From contig NZ_FNHV01000003.1 in NCBI RefSeq assembly GCF_900103585.1, positions 398,011 through 462,010 on the forward strand: DNA of 64,000 nucleotides, read 5' to 3'. Under the pieces are notes generated by a model, which saw only the letters and a list, made by a program, of their open reading frames with translations, had not been told where the DNA came from and did not search any database. A program made the position numbers and the translations under genes. The DNA comes from Streptomyces sp. cf386 (GTDB taxonomy: Bacteria > Actinomycetota > Actinomycetes > Streptomycetales > Streptomycetaceae). Of this stretch, positions 1 through 9,500 are shown one piece after another. How positions within the stretch are numbered: the stretch's first letter is position 1; every line of letters begins with the position of its first letter.

Positions 1-159
1 CTGGACACGGCCGTCCGCGACGCACCTCACGGCACCGGCTTCATCGACTCCGAGGCCCAGCTGGGCGTCTTTCGAACACTCTTCCGTAAAGTGGAAGCTG
101 TGTCGCTCGACCCCGCACGCTCGCGTGACCTCATCTCCAGACTGGCCAAGGAACTGTGA
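1..159 (+). CDS. XRE-family regulator, C-terminal fragment (DUF5753-like)
   Basis: Only the last 52 codons lie in the window; the gene starts to the left. The visible tail reads GTGFIDSEAQLGVF, then LDPARSRDLISRLAKEL and a TGA at 157-159. This style of ending (effector-like domain, then a short helix with SRxLI and a terminal AKEL) is what I know from Streptomyces helix-turn-helix proteins with a DUF5753 domain. They commonly pair with a DUF397 protein, and the next gene is one, overlapping this stop codon. The DNA-binding domain is not visible, so the call rests on the tail and the neighbour. By analogy with whiJ/abaA-type loci it may act in developmental or antibiotic control (inference). 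Confidence 0.6.
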   Translation: MDTAVRDAPHGTGFIDSEAQLGVFRTLFRKVEAVSLDPARSRDLISRLAKEL

Positions 160-380
160 GGCCCCCCGTGACCACACCCGACAACTGGCGGAAGTCGTCC
201 TACTCGGGCGGCGGCGACGGCAACAACTGTGTCGAGATCGCCAACTCCCCCACCCGCATAGCCGTCCGCGACTCAAAGACCCCGACCCGGACACCCCTCA
301 CCTTCCACACCGCAACCTTCACGGTCTTCATACAGGCCCTCGCCACCCCGGAGATCATCACAACCCCCCTCCCCCAGTAA
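156..380 (+). CDS. DUF397 domain protein
   Basis: A 74-residue protein opening with PDNWRKSSYSGGGDGNNCVEIA, the hallmark of DUF397: W-x-K-S-S-Y-S-G, then N-C-V-E-I/V, then VRDSK. These small actinobacterial proteins are encoded beside XRE/DUF5753 regulators and are thought to form regulatory pairs with them. GTG at 156 overlaps the upstream TGA (GTGA), giving translational coupling. An alternative in-frame GTG at 168 would give the commoner VTTPDNW start. The C-terminus (LTFHTATFTVFIQAL) fits the usual beta-strand ending, and the length is slightly above the typical 60-70 residues. Molecular function is unknown. Confidence 0.85.
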   Translation: MRPPVTTPDNWRKSSYSGGGDGNNCVEIANSPTRIAVRDSKTPTRTPLTFHTATFTVFIQALATPEIITTPLPQ

Positions 381-447
381 TCTCCCCGATGACCAGCGCT
401 TCACGTTCCAACGCGGAGCGCTACGCACACAACGGGAGAACACAGCC

Positions 448-795
448 TTGAAGTTCAAGTCTCTGGGCACCGCGCTGACCACCGCGGCCCTCATAGGCAC
501 GGCCCTCACCGGCACCGCCGGCACCGCCTCCGCGGCGACGGCGGACTGCAGCAGCTCGCTCGTCAACGTCAAGCCCAAGGAGTCCGTCAACCTCCGCAGC
601 CAGCCCAAGACGAGCGCCACGGCCCTCGGCGTCTGGGGCAAGGGCAAGCCGGGCGGGGTCTGCTTCGGCGACCGGGGGCCCACCACGGGTGGCTCCTACA
701 CGGCCTGCGGCAAGACGAGCAACAAGTGGTACTTCGGCGGCCCCAACAGCTCCAGCGTGGAGGGCTGGGTCCCGGCGACCTGCCTGCCCATCTGA
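448..795 (+). CDS. secreted SH3-like small protein
   Basis: A 115-residue protein with a clear Sec signal peptide: KFK at the N-terminus, a hydrophobic stretch over residues 9-24, then ASAA before the mature part. The mature region resembles a bacterial SH3b fold, with VNVKPKESVNLRSQPKTSATALGVW matching the V-N-L-R-S-x-P turn of SH3b domains and VEGWVPATCL as the closing strand. Four cysteines suggest disulfides in the exported form. The TTG start at 448 is chosen because GGGAG at 434-438 lies at ribosome-binding distance and the signal peptide begins here. Binding target is unknown; SH3b domains often bind cell-wall peptides. Confidence 0.7.
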   Translation: MKFKSLGTALTTAALIGTALTGTAGTASAATADCSSSLVNVKPKESVNLRSQPKTSATALGVWGKGKPGGVCFGDRGPTTGGSYTACGKTSNKWYFGGPNSSSVEGWVPATCLPI

Positions 796-833
796 CCGGC
801 TGACCGGTCCAGACCGGTCCTGACCGATCGATC

Positions 834-866
834 AAGGGGCGAACGGCACACTGCCGTTCGCCCCTT
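834..866. terminator. bidirectional terminator hairpin
   Basis: A perfect 15-bp stem (834-848 with 852-866) with a 3-nt loop, bounded by AA and TT so it can act in both directions. It sits between two convergent genes, the SH3-like gene ending at 795 and glmS ending at 882. Confidence 0.85.
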
Positions 867-869
867 TCC

Positions 870-897
870 GTCACTCCACCGTCACTCCACCGTCACC
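870..897. repeat. 11-bp tandem duplication across the glmS stop codon
   Basis: Unit GTCACTCCACC occurs at 870-880 and 881-891, followed by a partial third copy. The glmS stop lies inside the second copy and a duplicate TGA lies in the first. It is one of several short tandem duplications over gene 3' ends in this window. Confidence 0.7.
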
Positions 898-2729
898 GAC
901 TTCGCGAGGTTCCGAGGCTGGTCCACCTCGTTGCCGCGAGCCGTCGCCAACTCACAAGCGAACACCTGCAAGGGAACCGTCGCGACAAGCGGCTGAAGCA
1001 AGGTCGGAGTCGCCGGAATCCGAATCAGATGATCCGCGTACGGCACGACCGCCTCGTCCCCCTCCTCAGCGATCACGATCGTCCGCGCCCCCCGAGCCCG
1101 GATCTCCTGCATGTTGGACACGATCTTGTCGTGCAGGACGGACCGCCCCCGAGGCGAAGGCACGACCACGACCACCGGCATGTCGTCCTCGATCAGGGCG
1201 ATCGGCCCGTGCTTCAACTCCCCCGCCGCAAACCCCTCGGCGTGCATATAGGCGAGCTCCTTCAACTTCAGCGCACCCTCCAGCGCCACCGGATACCCCA
1301 CATGCCGCCCCAGGAACAGCACCGTGTTCTTGTGGGCGAGCGAACGCGCCAGCTCCCGCACCGGCTCCATGGTCTCCAGCACCCGCTCGACCTCACCGGA
1401 GATGTGCGACAGATCCCGGATGACGACGTGGATCTCGTCCCCCCACTTGGTGCCCCGCACCTGCCCCAGATACAGGGCGACCAAGTAGCACGCCACCAAC
1501 TGCGTCAGAAACGCCTTGGTCGAGGCAACGGCCACCTCGGGCCCGGCATGCGTGTACAGCACCGCATCCGATTCACGCGGGATCGTCGACCCGTTGGTGT
1601 TGCAGATCGCCAGCACCTTGGAACCCTGCTCACGGGCGTGCCGTAGCGCCATGAGCGTGTCCATCGTCTCGCCGGACTGGGAGATGGCGATGACCAGCGA
1701 ACGGGCATCGAGAATCGGATCCCGGTAACGGAATTCGCTCGCAAGCTCCACCTCGCACGGGATACGCGTCCAGTGCTCGATGGCGTACTTGGCGATCAGC
1801 CCGGCGTGGAAGGCCGTACCGCAGGCGACGATGACGACCTTGTCGATTTCCCGCAGCTCGGAGGCGCTGATCCGCACCTCGTCCAGCGTCAGCGAGCCGG
1901 CCGCGTCGATGCGCCCCAGCAACGTATCGGCGACCGCCTTGGGCTGCTCGGCGATCTCTTTGAGCATGAAGTAGTCATAGCCCCCCTTTTCCGCCGCCGA
2001 CGCGTCCCAGTCGACGTGATACGACCGCACCTCCGCCGGCCGCCCGTCGAACCCGGTGACGGTCACCCCGTCCCGCCGCAGCTCGACGACCTGGTCCTGA
2101 CCCAGCTCGACCGCCGAGCGCGTATGGGCGATGAACGCGGCGACGTCCGAGGCGAGAAAGGCCTCACCCTCCCCAACGCCCACCACGAGCGGCGAGTTCC
2201 GCCGCGCACCGACGACCAGATCGGGCTCATCGGCGTGCACCGCGACCAGCGTGAACGCCCCTTCCAGCCGCCGGCACACCAGGCGCATGGCCTCGGCGAG
2301 ATCGGCACAGGCGGAGAACTCCTCGGCGAGGAGGTGAGCGACGACCTCGGTGTCGGTCTCGGAGCCGAGCTCATGCCCGCGCTCCGCCAACTCGGCTCGC
2401 AGCGCGGCGAAGTTCTCGATGATCCCGTTGTGCACGACGGCGACGCGCCCGGCGTTGTCGAGATGCGGATGAGCGTTCGCGTCCGTGGGCCCCCCGTGCG
2501 TGGCCCACCGCGTGTGCCCGATCCCTGTGGTCCCCGTCGGCAAGGGCCGCTCGGTCAGCTCCTTCTCCAGATTGACGAGCTTCCCCGCCTTCTTGGCGGC
2601 CGCCAGCCCCCCATCCGCCAGGACGGCGATTCCCGCCGAGTCGTATCCCCGGTACTCCAGCCGCTTCAGCCCGGCCATCACGATCTCAAGCGCCGACTGC
2701 GACCCCACGTATCCCACAATTCCGCACAT
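882..2729 (-). CDS. glmS: glutamine--fructose-6-phosphate aminotransferase
   Basis: A 615-residue enzyme making glucosamine-6-phosphate from fructose-6-phosphate and glutamine, the first committed step to UDP-GlcNAc for peptidoglycan and glycans. It begins MCGIVGYVG, so Cys2 is the glutaminase nucleophile after Met removal. The glutamine amidotransferase domain fills about residues 1-220 (TRWATHGGPT, HNGIIEN). Two SIS sugar-isomerase domains follow, including the SQSGETMDTL phosphate loop, and the C-terminus ends KSVTVE as the family does. ATG at 2729 is the family start. The gene lies in the cell-wall precursor neighbourhood with glmM and coaA. No glmS-ribozyme-like leader was recognised upstream, as expected outside Firmicutes. 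Confidence 0.98.
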   Translation of the reverse strand: MCGIVGYVGSQSALEIVMAGLKRLEYRGYDSAGIAVLADGGLAAAKKAGKLVNLEKELTERPLPTGTTGIGHTRWATHGGPTDANAHPHLDNAGRVAVVHNGIIENFAALRAELAERGHELGSETDTEVVAHLLAEEFSACADLAEAMRLVCRRLEGAFTLVAVHADEPDLVVGARRNSPLVVGVGEGEAFLASDVAAFIAHTRSAVELGQDQVVELRRDGVTVTGFDGRPAEVRSYHVDWDASAAEKGGYDYFMLKEIAEQPKAVADTLLGRIDAAGSLTLDEVRISASELREIDKVVIVACGTAFHAGLIAKYAIEHWTRIPCEVELASEFRYRDPILDARSLVIAISQSGETMDTLMALRHAREQGSKVLAICNTNGSTIPRESDAVLYTHAGPEVAVASTKAFLTQLVACYLVALYLGQVRGTKWGDEIHVVIRDLSHISGEVERVLETMEPVRELARSLAHKNTVLFLGRHVGYPVALEGALKLKELAYMHAEGFAAGELKHGPIALIEDDMPVVVVVPSPRGRSVLHDKIVSNMQEIRARGARTIVIAEEGDEAVVPYADHLIRIPATPTLLQPLVATVPLQVFACELATARGNEVDQPRNLAKSVTVE

Positions 2730-2986
2730 GCACGGCAGCCTACGACCGAAACAGCACCCGAAAGGGCCTCCGCGTGCCCGAATTCGGAAATTCCCACGAC
2801 GGTACGAACACCCCTACAGCACTTCCTCGGGTCTGGATCATGTGCACGCCGAAGATCAGCGCGGCCACAACCAACGGGCTTGCTCCGCAGGTCAATTGAT
2901 TGCCATCCGAAGGTTGCTGATCATTGGGTTCGCAGGCGTGTGCACGAATCCCGATCGTGGGTTGGCCCTGGACAGGAGCGGTGGCT

Positions 2987-4138
2987 GTGGCGGTGGCGAT
3001 GCGGACGGTTCCGTTGGTCGGCGGGCCGGTGGAGTTACGGGGTGCGCTGGATCTGGAGATCACGCCGACGGGGGTGATGCCACGCCGGTTGCCCGCGTGG
3101 ACCAAGGAGCAGTATCAGAACCCGTCGGTCTACGGGGTGACCGTGATGCCTTCGGGCGTGCGGCTGGTGTTCCGCACCGATGCGCGGGAGCTCGAGTTCG
3201 AGGTGCTCACCTCCACAGGACAGCTCGACACCGACCCCCAACCCCGTCCGACCGGGATGCTGGAGCTGGTGGTGAACGGCGCCCTGGCCGAGCGTCGCCA
3301 AGCGCCCGTGGGCAACGTACTGCGGATGTCGGGCCCCGGGGCCGTGCAGCGACTGATCCCGGGCGATCCGGGGAGCGTACGGTTCACCGGGCTGCCGGCC
3401 GGCATGAAGGACGTCGAGCTGTGGCTGCCGCAGCAGACCCCCACGGAACTGGTGGCACTGCGCGCCGACGGCGACGTGCTTCCGCCGCTACCGGACGGCC
3501 GGCGCCGCTGGGTGCACCACGGCAGCTCCATCAGCCACTGCCTTGAGGCCGACGGCCCGACCGGCACCTGGCCGGCGGTGGCGGCCGCACTCGCGGGAGT
3601 GGAGGTGATCAACCTCAGCCAAGCGGGCAACGCGCTGCTGGACCCGTATGTCGCCCGGACGATCCGCGATGTGCCCGCCGACCTGATCAGCCTCAAGGTG
3701 GGCATCAACATCGTGGCTCTGGCCGCCTTCCGGCTGCGGACGTTCGGCCCGGCGGTGCACGGGTTCTTGGACACGATCCGGGACGGGCACCCGGACACCC
3801 CGCTGCTGCTGATGTCTCCGGTGAGCTGTCCGGCGGTCGAGGAGACTCCCGGTCCGACAGCGATGGGCCCGGACGGGAAGATCACCGCCCTGGGTGACTC
3901 GGCACAGGTGGCCGCCGGGGCGTTGACGCTGGCAGTGGTCCGTGCCGAGTTGGAACGGATCGTGGCCGCCCGGCAGACGCGTGATCCCCACCTCTACTAT
4001 CTCGACGGCCGCGAGTTGCTCGCCCCGGACGAGGCGGACGATCTGGCCGACGGCCTCCACCCCACCGCCGCCGCGTACCGCCGGATGGGCGAGCGCTTCG
4101 CCACCCACATCTTCGCGAAGGACGGTCCCTTCGCCTGA
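2987..4138 (+). CDS. SGNH/GDSL-type hydrolase with N-terminal beta domain
   Basis: About 383 residues. An N-terminal beta-rich domain (to about residue 165) precedes an SGNH hydrolase domain. Block I is HHGSSIS with candidate nucleophile Ser180; the C-terminal DGLHP supplies Asp355 and His358 of the triad. This arrangement suggests an esterase acting on acylated sugars or small esters; the substrate cannot be read. There is no signal peptide, so it is probably cytoplasmic. The frame is open upstream to 2924, but GGAG at 2975-2978 is best spaced for GTG 2987; GTG 2993 and ATG 2999 are alternatives. It is divergent from glmS across roughly 250 bases with no other gene. Confidence 0.8.
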   Translation: MAVAMRTVPLVGGPVELRGALDLEITPTGVMPRRLPAWTKEQYQNPSVYGVTVMPSGVRLVFRTDARELEFEVLTSTGQLDTDPQPRPTGMLELVVNGALAERRQAPVGNVLRMSGPGAVQRLIPGDPGSVRFTGLPAGMKDVELWLPQQTPTELVALRADGDVLPPLPDGRRRWVHHGSSISHCLEADGPTGTWPAVAAALAGVEVINLSQAGNALLDPYVARTIRDVPADLISLKVGINIVALAAFRLRTFGPAVHGFLDTIRDGHPDTPLLLMSPVSCPAVEETPGPTAMGPDGKITALGDSAQVAAGALTLAVVRAELERIVAARQTRDPHLYYLDGRELLAPDEADDLADGLHPTAAAYRRMGERFATHIFAKDGPFA

Positions 4139-4211
4139 ACGAACACGTCCGGATCCGACGCGACGGCGCTCGCTGTCGTGCCCGTGCCCAGGGGCTTCCA
4201 GGCCCCGGCAG

Positions 4212-5027
4212 CTAAGTCTTCGCCCGATAGGCCCGCATGGCCAACGGATAGAACACCACCGCGATCCCGGCCGCCCACACCAACGACCACAACACCGGCT
4301 CCGCCACCGCCCCACCCAGCAGCAACCCCCGGAACGCATCCGACAGATGTGTCACCGGATTGACGTCGCTCCACGCCTGCAGCCACCCCGGCATGGTGTC
4401 CACCATGACGAACGCGCTGCTGGTGAAGGTGATCGGGAAGATGAGCGTGAAGGCGAACGCCTGCACCTTCTCCGCGTCCCCGGCGAGCATCCCGATCAGC
4501 ACCGCGCTCCACGACACCGCCGCCGCGAACACCACCACGAGCAGCGTCCCGAGCAGGAAGCCGTCGAAACCGCCCGTGACCCGGAAGCCGAGCAGCAGGC
4601 CGAGGCCGATCATCAGCAGGAGAGCCCACACATGCTTGGCGAGGTCCGCGGTGATGCGGCCGATGAGCGGGGCCGAGCGGGCTATCGGCAGGCTGCGCAG
4701 ACGGTCGAAGACGCCCTTGGTGAGGTCGGTGTTGAGCGCCATGGCCGTGTACATCGTCATGAACAGGGTGTTCTGCACGATGATCCCGGGCAACGCGTAC
4801 TTCAGATACGCCTCGGGCGACCCGGCCATCTGCCCGCCCAGGACGTACGTGAAGAGGAACACGAACATGATGGGCGTGATGCTGTAGTCGACCAGCTCCA
4901 GCGGGTTGTGCTTGACCGCGACCAGGCTCCGCCAGGCCATGGTGAAGGTCTGCCGCAGCCCGTCGAGCGGACGCACACGGCCCGACTTGGTGATCGGCGC
5001 CGTGATGGTCGTGGTGGTGGCGGTCAT
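4212..5027 (-). CDS. ABC-2 type exporter permease (DrrB-like)
   Basis: A 271-residue membrane protein with about six transmembrane helices, including ITPIMFVFLFTYVLGG, KHVWALLLMIGLGLLLGF and LWSLVWAAGIAVVFYPLAM. The segment around NPVTHLSDAFRGLLLGG is characteristic of DrrB/ABC-2 permeases. It forms the membrane half of a drug- or lipid-exporting ABC system with the ATPase encoded immediately upstream. The ATG at 5027 overlaps the ATPase stop (ATGA), so the two are translationally coupled. Substrate unknown; relatives export daunorubicin-type compounds or confer self-resistance. Confidence 0.92.
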   Translation of the reverse strand: MTATTTTITAPITKSGRVRPLDGLRQTFTMAWRSLVAVKHNPLELVDYSITPIMFVFLFTYVLGGQMAGSPEAYLKYALPGIIVQNTLFMTMYTAMALNTDLTKGVFDRLRSLPIARSAPLIGRITADLAKHVWALLLMIGLGLLLGFRVTGGFDGFLLGTLLVVVFAAAVSWSAVLIGMLAGDAEKVQAFAFTLIFPITFTSSAFVMVDTMPGWLQAWSDVNPVTHLSDAFRGLLLGGAVAEPVLWSLVWAAGIAVVFYPLAMRAYRAKT

Positions 5028-6034
5028 GACCGACTCACCGCCTGCTGCAGCTCGCCGTCGTCGTCCCGGACGGATGCGCCGCCGTTGCCCTCGGGTGCTC
5101 CCGGCTCGGCGCGATGGCCGGTCAGGGACAGGAAGACCTCGTCGAGCGAGGAGCGGCGCAGGGCGAGCTCGCCCACCGCTATCCCCTCGCGGTCGAGCGT
5201 GCGCACGACGGCCGGCATCAGCTCGGGGTCCTTCACCGGGGCGGTGATCATCTCGCCCTCGATGCGGGCCTGAGGGCCGGCGGCACCGGCCACCAGCTGG
5301 TGCGCCCGCGCGAGGTCCTGCCCCAGCACCGGCCGCAGCTCCAGCACCTGCCCGCCGACCTGGGACTTCAGCTGGTCCGGGGTGCCCTCGGCGATCACCC
5401 GGCCCTTGTCGATCACCACGATGTCGTCGGCGAGCACATCGGCCTCGTTCAGATACTGCGTGGTCAGCAGGGCCGTGGCACCGTCCGCGACCAGGCTCCG
5501 CAGCAGGTCCCACAGCTCGCCGCGGCTGTGCGGGTCCAGGCCGGTGGTCGGCTCGTCGAGGAAGAGGATGCTGGGCCGGCCCACGAGGCTGGCCGCGAGG
5601 TCCAGACGCCTGCGCATACCCCCCGAGAAGGTCTTCACGGCCCGCCCGGCCGCGTCCGTCAGCTGGAAACGCTCCAGCAGCTCGGCCGCGCGCGCCCTGG
5701 CCTCCCTCCTCGGCAGACCGAGCAACCGCCCGATGAGCAGCAGGTTCTCCGTGCCGGTCAGGTTCTCGTCCACCGCCGCGTACTGTCCGGTCAGCCCGAC
5801 CATGGCGCGTACGACCCCGGCCTCCCGGACCACGTCGTGCCCGGCCACCCGGGCCCGGCCGGCATCAGGCCTGAGCAGCGTCGCGAAGATCCGCACCGCG
5901 GTCGTCTTCCCCGCGCCGTTGGGCCCCAGCAGCCCGAGCACCGAGCCCCTGCGGGCCCCCAGGTCGACCCCTGCCAGCGCCTCGGTCTCCTTGAACCGCT
6001 TGACCAGGCCTTCCGCCTCGATCGCATACGTCAT
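5024..6034 (-). CDS. DrrA-like ABC transporter ATPase
   Basis: A 336-residue ATPase with Walker A GPNGAGKTT (37-45), Q-loop at Gln84, signature SGGMR (about 137-141), Walker B ILFLDEP (156-162) and a switch region TTQYLNEADVL, where a Gln/Tyr replaces the commoner residues as in DrrA proteins. A C-terminal extension of about 90 residues ends with the family-typical LALRRSSLDEVFLSLTG. ATG 6034 is chosen because the protein start aligns with MTYAIEAEGLVKRF and GAGGGGG precedes it. It drives export with the coupled permease gene. Confidence 0.94.
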   Translation of the reverse strand: MTYAIEAEGLVKRFKETEALAGVDLGARRGSVLGLLGPNGAGKTTAVRIFATLLRPDAGRARVAGHDVVREAGVVRAMVGLTGQYAAVDENLTGTENLLLIGRLLGLPRREARARAAELLERFQLTDAAGRAVKTFSGGMRRRLDLAASLVGRPSILFLDEPTTGLDPHSRGELWDLLRSLVADGATALLTTQYLNEADVLADDIVVIDKGRVIAEGTPDQLKSQVGGQVLELRPVLGQDLARAHQLVAGAAGPQARIEGEMITAPVKDPELMPAVVRTLDREGIAVGELALRRSSLDEVFLSLTGHRAEPGAPEGNGGASVRDDDGELQQAVSRS

Positions 6035-6521
6035 GGGCCACCCCCTCGGGGTTGGCGGACCCGGCCTGAGCCCACCTCTCCCACAACTGTGACGCACAGC
6101 ACTGACATTCCCCCGTTTGCCCCGATTTCCGCCCACCGCCGACGGGACGGAGGCCGGAAACAGGCCAACTTCACCCCTCCCTCCGGCCAACAGGCACACG
6201 GGAAGACCACACAAGGAACACAGGAACCCCCTGCACGCAGAGGCATCGCACGCCCCACACGACCGCTCACCCGCCATGGATGACTTCAGGCCACCCCGTC
6301 CGTCCAGCGAGAAAGCCCTTGTCCACCCCCCTCGCCCCCCGCTTACAGTGACCCACGCTTGACCGGATCATGACTAATCCGGCGGCGCTCAGTTCAAGCC
6401 AGCGACGGGGGAACGGCGTCACCGCGCCACGGGGGGCACATCGTCATGCCGCAGTGCCTGCGCACCGCGCGGCGGCCCCGACCGAGCCGCGGCCTCCTTC
6501 CCCCTGACAGGGGGTACGCAG
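6035..6521. other. non-coding divergent control region
   Basis: About 490 bases separate the ABC exporter (leftward) from the giant secreted protein (rightward). No credible gene is seen. The most structured element is an inverted repeat CCGGAT-N8-ATCCGG at 6363-6382, just downstream of a TTGACC (6359-6364), about 140 bases before the TTG start. It could be an operator or part of a promoter, but no convincing -10 was found. Confidence 0.35.
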
Positions 6522-9500
6522 TTGCGCTCCAGACCATCGAGATCCCTGTTCAGACGGCTCGCCACAGCCACCCGAGTCCTCCCGCCCGTCCTCGCCACCG
6601 CGCTCCTGGCCGGCATCGCCGCCGGCTCGGGTCCGGTCGTCCGGCCGTCCGCGCAGGACGCCGCCCCCGCGAGTGACAGGTACTCCTGGTACGAGGACAC
6701 CGCCGCCGAACAGCTGCGGCAGGACCAGTGCCTGATGACCGGCGTCCTGCGCCTGGGCGGGACGTCCATGGCCACGACCGCGCAGGACGCGCTCAACCAG
6801 CCGCAGGACAAGCTGCACACCCTGGCCGACCGCGAGCACTGGCAGCAGACGCCGCTGGCGACGTCGTACCAGAAGGACCGCGACCAGGCGGCCAGGGAAC
6901 TCGACACCATCAACTCCCTCCGGGACACGTGGCACACGCCCGTCGAGGGACTCACGACGCCGGCCGGCTTCACCGAGACCGGGTTCCACTGGCCGCCCGG
7001 CACCAACAACGACGGCCAGGAGAGCTTCTACGGCCAGACCGGTCTGACCAAGTGGATCTCCGAACGCTTCTGGAAGAACGACGACGACTTCTACCAGGAC
7101 TCCACTCCCGAGACCGACGCGAAGACCCTCCAGGCGGTCGACACCCTGGGGACTCCGCTCTACGGCAAGGACCCGGACCCGAGCCTGCCGTCCGACGAAT
7201 GGAACCGCGCCCTCGCCGAGCAGAACGCGTTCTCCTGGATGCACGGAGTGCCCGGGGTGAACGCGGGCGCGGACGACGCCCGGATCTTCCTGGAGTCCGG
7301 GGGTTTCCCCCGCACCGCTCCGGCGCCGGAGAGCGCCGAGTACCGGATCGCGGTCGAGAACCTCAAGGCCCGGTTCGCGACCTGCGCCTGGCGTGACCCC
7401 CTCGACCCCAACGGCGTGCTGAACGACGCCACTTCCACCGCCGCCGCCGAGTGGCAGCAGGAGATCTCCTCCCAGGCCACCCAGCGCAACCAGATCCTGA
7501 CCGCCAACAAGGACGCCGTCACGGCTCTCACCACCGCCTCCAAGGCGATGGGCGACCTGCTCGGCCAGTCCTGGGCCGCCGACCGGCTCACCCGCTGGCA
7601 GGACTACTGGTCCGAGGGCGGCGTCGGCTGGATCGGTGACGCGCCGACGACGATCCAGGTGACCGGCAAGACGGGCATGTGCCTGGACGCGGCGGGCGGC
7701 GGCACGGCCAACGGCACCGTCGTCCAGATCTACACCTGCAACGGCTCGGCCGGGCAGCAGTGGACGGTCGAGGGCGACGACAAGGGCCTGCACCTGCGCA
7801 ACGTCAAGGCCCTCAAGTGCGTCGACGTCTCCAGCAACAACTCGGCGAACGGCACGAAGATCCAGCTGTGGACGTGCAACAGCTCCCCGGCACAGACCTG
7901 GGAGTACAACGTCCGCGCCGCCACGCCGCTGAAGAACGTCGGCACGGGCAAGTGCCTGGACCTTCCGACGTACGACAACAGCCAGGACTCCCGGCTGTGG
8001 ACCTGCTCCGGCGGCACCCCGCAGAAGCTCACCATCAAGCCGTCGGGCCACACCGGCACGGTTCCGCCGGCGGCCCAGTTCACCAAGGCCAAGGCCAACA
8101 TCGCCAAGGCCCAGGCCGGGGCGGCGAACAAGCTCGCCGCCCTCAAGAGCCAGCTCACCGCCGCGCAGAAGGCGGCCACCGCCTCCGACACCGCCGAGCA
8201 GGCCGCGTACACCATCGCCGACGGCAACGGCGCGCCCCGGGGCCGTGGGCTGCTCGTGGGCCAGCAGAAGGCGCAGGTCACCAAGGGTGCGGTCGCCGCG
8301 CTGGAAGCGATGGTGAAGGCGGGCGAGACCGCCGAGGCCGCCACCCGTGCCGCAGCCGCCGACAGCGCGACCATCACCCAGCGGGCGCTGGCGCAGGCCG
8401 CGCAGGTGAAGGCCGAGTTCCGCCGGGAGGCCGCCGAGAAGGCGGAGTTCCAGGCGAAGGCCGCCGCCGACGCCGCGAAGGTCCACCGCGACAACGCCAA
8501 GAAGGACAAGGAGACCGCGGAGGCGAAGCTCGCCGTCGCCCTCCAGGCCGAGAACGACGCCAAGGCGGCCGCCGCCGAGGCGCACTCCCGGCGGCTGGCG
8601 GCCGAGGCCGAGGAAGCGACCGCGAAGAAGGAGAAGGAGACCGCCGAGGCCAAGCAGGCCGAGGCCAACCAGCACAAACAGACCGCTCAGGCCGAGGCGG
8701 ACAAGGCGAAGCAGGCCAAGGACAAGGCCGAGACCGCCGACCGCACCGCGCAGAGCAGGCGGGACGACGCGGTCGCGGCCCGCGACAACGCCAAGGCCAA
8801 GCGGGACGACGCGTGGGAGGCCGAGCAGAAGGCCGACGCCGCGCGCGCCAAGGCCGACGCCAAGGACGCCTACGCCAACTCCCTGGACGCGGGCGAGGCG
8901 GCCGACGCCGCCCGCGGCGCCGCCGACGAGGCGGACAGCCAGGCGGACATAGCCGAGACGGCCGCGGTGAACGCCCGTTCCGCCGCGGACGCCGCCACCC
9001 GGGCCGCCGCCGAGGCGGACGCCGCCGCCACCCGCGCCGAGGCCGCCGCCAAGCGTGCGCGTGCCGACTCGGACGCCGCCCAGGCCGCCAAGCTGAAGGC
9101 CGACGCCGCCGTACGCACCGCCACCGCGGCGGTCGCCGACGCCGTCAAGGCCGCCGCACACGCCGCCCAGGAGGCCAAGACGGCGGTGCAGCTGGCCGAC
9201 GAGGCCGAGGCGCACGCCAAGGAGGCCCGAGGCCACGCGAACGCGGCGCTCGCCGAGGCCGCGAAGGCGCGTGTCGCGGCAGCCAAGGCGGCCGGCTTCG
9301 CCCACGTCACCGCCCAGGCGGCGGTGGACGCGACGAAGTCCGCCGAGCAGGTCGCCGCCCCGGCCAACGACGCCATCCAGCTGGGCTCGCCCTACCTCAC
9401 CACCGACTCGGCCGCGAGCCTGGTGGTGCTGAGCGGGCAGGCGTCGAAGTCGATCGCCGATCAGCAGAAGGCCGTCGCCGTCGCGCACGCCCGGAACGCG

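Noticed and set aside
2730..2923. Possible glmS ribozyme leader
   Set aside because: No conserved ribozyme core seen; this regulator is known from Firmicutes and the leader here is short and unstructured.
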